In this document: positions 23,245 through 25,676 of the stretch, in pieces
How the letters are laid out: every line of letters begins with the position of its first letter
Numbering within the stretch: position 1 is the stretch's first letter
Source of the DNA: Geodermatophilaceae bacterium
Lineage (GTDB): Bacteria > Actinomycetota > Actinomycetes > Mycobacteriales > Geodermatophilaceae
DNA length: 25,676 nucleotides
Assembly: GCA_013811975.1 (NCBI GenBank)
Contig: JACCUF010000052.1
Span: 1 to 25,676 of the forward strand
Direction of reading: 5' to 3'
Translations under genes and position numbers: made by a program
The notes under the pieces: generated by a model
The model's database searches: none
The model's input: only the letters and a program-made list of their open reading frames with translations
Told to the model about the DNA's origin: nothing

Positions 23245-23844
23245 CTAGGCGGTGAAGGCGGTGACCGCCTCGTAGGCCGCAAGGACGGCGAACGCGACGA
23301 ACAGAACCGCGGCCGTCCGGCGGACCAGCCCGAACGGCAAGTGCGCGACCAGTCTGCCCCCTACGAAGACGGCTAGCGACGCGATCAGTAACAGTGCGGC
23401 AAAGGCGCCGACGAACACCGACAGCGGCGCGTCGTAGCGGGCCGCGAGACCGGCGGTGGCCAGTTGGGACAGATCGCCCCACTCGGCGAGGAAGGTGATT
23501 CCAAACGATGCGAGCGCGATCCGCCAGGCCGGCCAATCCTGGTTTGCCGCTGTACCGCCGTCCACATGGTTGTTCGTCGCGGCGGCCGAGCGCCACAACA
23601 GCACCGCCCCGGTGGCGAACAACACAGCGACCCCGGCGGCGACCCATTCCCGCGGGAGGAGGGAGATCAGCGAGCCCGCAGCCACGGCGATCGCGGTCTG
23701 CAGAGCGAAGGCGGCACTGACCCCGGTCAGCACCGGCAGCGGACGGAACCGGCTGGCCAGGACGAGCGTTGCGAACATGGTCTTGTCGGGCAGCTCGACC
23801 GGTGCCACCAGCACGAAGGCGGTGAGCACGACGGAGATGATCAT
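23245..23844 (-). CDS. GDT1/TMEM165 (UPF0016) family metal transporter
   Basis: The product is 199 residues with about six transmembrane helices in two homologous halves. Each half carries the family motif: E17-L-P-D20-K21-T22 followed by MFATLVLASR, and E121-W-G-D124-L-S126 followed by QLATAGLAAR. The second motif has Leu where Lys or Arg is usual. The two halves are joined by a hydrophilic loop at about 86-108. Characterised members transport Mn2+ or Ca2+, often against protons. The ATG at 23844 overlaps the larC stop (ATGA), so the gene is translated with larC. This suggests a metal-related partnership, perhaps handling of the divalent ion used by the Lar system, but the ion is unproven. 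Confidence 0.88.
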   Translation of the reverse strand: MIISVVLTAFVLVAPVELPDKTMFATLVLASRFRPLPVLTGVSAAFALQTAIAVAAGSLISLLPREWVAAGVAVLFATGAVLLWRSAAATNNHVDGGTAANQDWPAWRIALASFGITFLAEWGDLSQLATAGLAARYDAPLSVFVGAFAALLLIASLAVFVGGRLVAHLPFGLVRRTAAVLFVAFAVLAAYEAVTAFTA

Positions 23845-25043
23845 CCGCCAGCAGGGCCCCGCGCGCCGAGGGCAAAGTGCCGGTGCGCTTCCGCGGTCGC
23901 GGCTCGGAGCACCTCCTTGACCGGCAGGTCGAGGATGGCTGCGACGCGGGCTACGTCGTCGAACTCGACACTGACGTTGACCACCCGGCCATCGTCGCGG
24001 GCGAGCTTCACGCCGATCTGCTCCCCTTGGACGCGGACACTGGCCTGCTCTCGATCAAGGGCGTACTTGCCGACCGGGATCCGGCGCAAGCCGATGGTCG
24101 AGGTCCGCGCGAAGATCTGCTTGCGCACCTCGGCCTCCGAAGAGGGGGCGCACAGGGCGTGCAAGGTGTAGGCCGGGCGGCCCTTCTTCATCAGGATCGG
24201 TGTCAGCCAGGCATCCGAAGCCCCGGCGGTGAACAGAGCTGCCAACACGTCGGGCCACAGCCGGGCGTCCATGTCGTCCACATTGGACTCCAGGATTATC
24301 GCCGTACCGGAATCGGGATGTCCCGCTGGCTCGCCCAGAATGAGACGTACGACGTTGGCCACCTCGTCGATATCACGGCTACCGGCTCCATGGCCCACGG
24401 AACGTACCCGCATCTGGGGCATCTCCTGCCACCGGTTCACCACGGTCGCCAACAGCGCGGCGCCAGTCGGGGTGCACATCTCGTATGGCGCCGGTCCGGA
24501 CCAGACCGGGGCACATGCATCCGAGAGCAGTTGCAGCACAGCGGGTCCCGGGATTGGGATGAAGCCGTGTTCGCCACGACTCATGCCACTTCCGAGCGAC
24601 ACCGGACCGGCGGAGAGTTCGGTCAGGCCGAGCGAGTGCAGCCCCGCACACACTCCGACGACGTCGGCGATGGCATCCAAGCCACCCACCTCGTGAAAAT
24701 GCACCTGCTCGGGAGTGGTCCGATGCACATCGGCTTCGGCTCGGGCCAGCCGAGCGAAGGCATCCAGGGCGCTCCGACGCACAGCCTCGGCCAGGGGTGC
24801 GGTCTCCAACTGGGTGCGGATGTTGGCCCAGGTACGGGTGACAGTGGAGCGCGGGGCCTTGACGTCCACCTTGGTCGCCGCAAGCCCCTGCCGGGTCGTT
24901 GAGGCCACGCTCAGGTGCATCGGTTCGACACCGATCGCGTCTACGGCCTCCTGCATGGTGGAGACCGAAGCACCGGCATCGACCAGCGCGCCGAGCAACA
25001 TGTCGCCACTCGCACCAGCGGTGAGGTCCAACCATCCGATCAC
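23841..25043 (-). CDS. larC: Nickel-pincer cofactor biosynthesis protein LarC
   Basis: The product is 400 residues of the LarC (DUF111) family, which inserts nickel into the pyridinium bis-thiocarboxylate precursor in a CTP-dependent step to make the nickel-pincer nucleotide. The N-terminus IGWLDLTAGASGDMLLGALVDAG is diagnostic. HFHEVGGLDAIADVVG, TPTGAALLATVV and ESNVDDMDARLWPDVLAALFTAGASDAWLTPILMKKGRP follow in family order. In Lactobacillus plantarum larC is split and needs a ribosomal frameshift; here both parts are one uninterrupted frame. The start is GTG at 25043, with a GATACT -10-like hexamer seven bases upstream. LarB, LarE and a client racemase are not in the window. It is translationally coupled to the downstream GDT1 gene. 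Confidence 0.92.
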   Translation of the reverse strand: MIGWLDLTAGASGDMLLGALVDAGASVSTMQEAVDAIGVEPMHLSVASTTRQGLAATKVDVKAPRSTVTRTWANIRTQLETAPLAEAVRRSALDAFARLARAEADVHRTTPEQVHFHEVGGLDAIADVVGVCAGLHSLGLTELSAGPVSLGSGMSRGEHGFIPIPGPAVLQLLSDACAPVWSGPAPYEMCTPTGAALLATVVNRWQEMPQMRVRSVGHGAGSRDIDEVANVVRLILGEPAGHPDSGTAIILESNVDDMDARLWPDVLAALFTAGASDAWLTPILMKKGRPAYTLHALCAPSSEAEVRKQIFARTSTIGLRRIPVGKYALDREQASVRVQGEQIGVKLARDDGRVVNVSVEFDDVARVAAILDLPVKEVLRAATAEAHRHFALGARGPAGG

Positions 25044-25234
25044 GTCAGGGAGTATCTACGAACCGACTCAAGGGCACCCTGGTACGTATCCATCGCCACA
25101 TTCCCAGCCAGGGCTCCGGGTTCGTTGCGCACGTGGCCGGCGGTCCCGATAGGAATAAGAATCCGAGCCCTCGCACGCTCGCGTTGCAATCTTCCCCTCA
25201 TAGAGCGTGCTTGCCCCGGCGTTAGGCTCGCGCC
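25044..25234. promoter_or_regulatory. Divergent upstream region of larC and pheA
   Basis: No gene is seen here. Near the right end TAGGCT (25223-25228) matches the TANNNT -10 pattern and is followed after six bases by an ATG at 25235. GCACGCTC (25173-25180) and GAGCGTGC (25203-25210) form an 8-bp inverted repeat with a 22-base spacer, just upstream of that promoter. It could be an operator or part of an attenuator. No run of Phe codons was found. Confidence 0.4.
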
Positions 25235-25279
25235 ATGGTGCGTGCTGACAGCTGGACATGGTGCGTCCTGAAAGCTGGA
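25234..25279 (+). repeat. Imperfect 23-bp tandem duplication at the intron 5' boundary
   Basis: Two adjacent 23-bp units, 25234-25256 and 25257-25279, match at 21 of 23 positions. Each begins CATGGTGCGT and ends AGCTGGA. Each also contains a GTGCG that could be the 5' end of a group II intron, at 25238 or 25261. The first unit includes the ATG at 25235. Confidence 0.75.
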
Positions 25280-25581
25280 TCAGGCCAGCGGGGTGAGTCC
25301 CGCCTAGTTAGGTACCGAAGCGCCCGCTAGCAGGCCCCAGTTCGTCAGTGCGGTATCGAGAACGGCGCCCTGCCCGACCCCGAGGGCTGAGGGATTACGT
25401 TGGGTCGGCTCCGCGGCTCACGACCAGGGCCTGCATCAGCTGATGGGCACCATCCGATACCCGAAGGCGGCCTAACCTTGCAAAGAAGACCATCGGTAAG
25501 CCCTGTGCGGGAAAACCGCACGCACGGTTTGAAAGGGGGATGGGGAAGCAGGACCGCAACGCGGTTCCTCCCCTGACCCAC
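25261..25581 (+). ncRNA. Group II intron-like RNA without a reverse transcriptase ORF
   Basis: The 3' part is recognisable as group II intron domain V: 25498-25530 runs AAGCC...GTGCGGGAAAACCGCAC...GGTTT. It has the AGC triad, a GAAA-type loop on a GC-rich stem, and a basal stem AAGCC/GGTTT. Domain VI follows, with a stem GGACCGC/GCGGTTC and a possible bulged A near 25576. The 5' end GTGCG at 25261 (or 25238) fits the GUGYG consensus and is followed by a CCTGA/TCAGG hairpin and a GCGGG-GTGAGTC-CCGC stem typical of domain I. At about 320 nt it is far shorter than an intron with its protein gene, so domain IV holds no ORF and other domains may be reduced. Domain V is 33 nt instead of 34 and has a C-C mismatch in the lower stem, so splicing may be impaired. 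The ends are approximate. Confidence 0.7.
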
Positions 25582-25583
25582 CA

Positions 25584-25676
25584 ATGCCAGGGGTTCCGCC
25601 GACGCGTTTCGCCTTTCTGGGTCCGGAGGGCACCTTCGCCGAAGAGGCACTGCGCACCCTCCCGGCTACCCCCGGC
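25584..25676 (+). CDS. pheA: Prephenate dehydratase, N-terminal fragment at window edge
   Basis: Thirty-one codons are visible before the window ends: MPGVPPTR followed by FAFLGPEGTFAEEALRTLP. The FLGPxGTFxxxA stretch is the signature N-terminus of prephenate dehydratase, which converts prephenate to phenylpyruvate in Phe synthesis. The ATG at 25584 is the first in-frame ATG visible, but no Shine-Dalgarno precedes it, and it sits only a few bases after the presumed 3' end of a group II intron. An upstream promoter with a leaderless-type ATG at 25235 may be the original start, placed in a different exon. The remaining catalytic and ACT domains lie outside the window. Confidence 0.85.
   Translation, partial: MPGVPPTRFAFLGPEGTFAEEALRTLPATPG

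Noticed and set aside
25280..25497. Possible reverse transcriptase or maturase gene inside the intron
   Set aside because: There are only about 220 nt before domain V, far too little for the protein, and no matching motif in any frame.
25345..25650. Minus-strand frame of about 100 codons near the right edge
   Set aside because: It runs antisense across the intron-like RNA and the pheA start and has no family features.

Overview
The window is high-GC, gene-dense DNA of an actinomycete type. Codon usage is GC-rich, GTG starts are common, and many genes have a TANNNT-type -10 box 6-8 nt before the start codon with no Shine-Dalgarno, as expected for leaderless mRNAs. Family content (paired bacterial-PH membrane proteins, a SEC-C/DUF5926-like protein, a LarC-type protein, IclR and PadR regulators) also fits Actinomycetota. 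The genus cannot be named from the sequence.

Layout. 1-3056 (minus) is a tightly overlapping operon: a flavin disulfide reductase, then two bacterial-PH membrane proteins, the last cut by the window edge. 3122-6689 holds a rhodanese, a proline iminopeptidase, a cytochrome P450 and a divergent glycerophosphodiester phosphodiesterase. 6813-9974 (plus) is a coupled operon of a SEC-C protein, tryptophan 2,3-dioxygenase and kynureninase, which converts Trp towards anthranilate. It converges on an arginine deiminase gene (minus). 11290-14135 (plus) is a two-gene operon of a Rieske oxygenase and a glutamine-synthetase-like ligase. 14155-18879 holds an alkyl-DHAP-synthase-like FAD enzyme, a PadR regulator with a His/Gly-rich tail, an SDR and a quinone oxidoreductase. 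19011-23186 is a homogentisate (Tyr/Phe) degradation locus: homogentisate dioxygenase, divergent from an uncharacterised protein that is translationally coupled to fumarylacetoacetase, with a convergent IclR regulator. 23245-25043 (minus) is larC coupled to a GDT1-type metal transporter. The right edge carries the start of prephenate dehydratase (pheA).

The theme is aromatic amino acid metabolism: Trp catabolism by the kynurenine route, Tyr catabolism by homogentisate, and Phe synthesis (pheA). The Rieske/ligase pair may act on an aromatic amine such as anthranilate, which is inference only.

The most unusual element is about 320 nt just before the pheA coding sequence. It looks like a group II intron without a reverse transcriptase ORF, with a recognisable but slightly defective domain V. 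It separates a leaderless-type pheA promoter and ATG from the pheA reading frame. Other points of note are the unknown protein between the homogentisate genes (a candidate for a missing thiol-independent maleylacetoacetate isomerase), a repeated intergenic palindrome family, and several long intergenic hairpins. No tRNA, rRNA, CRISPR array or transposase was seen.
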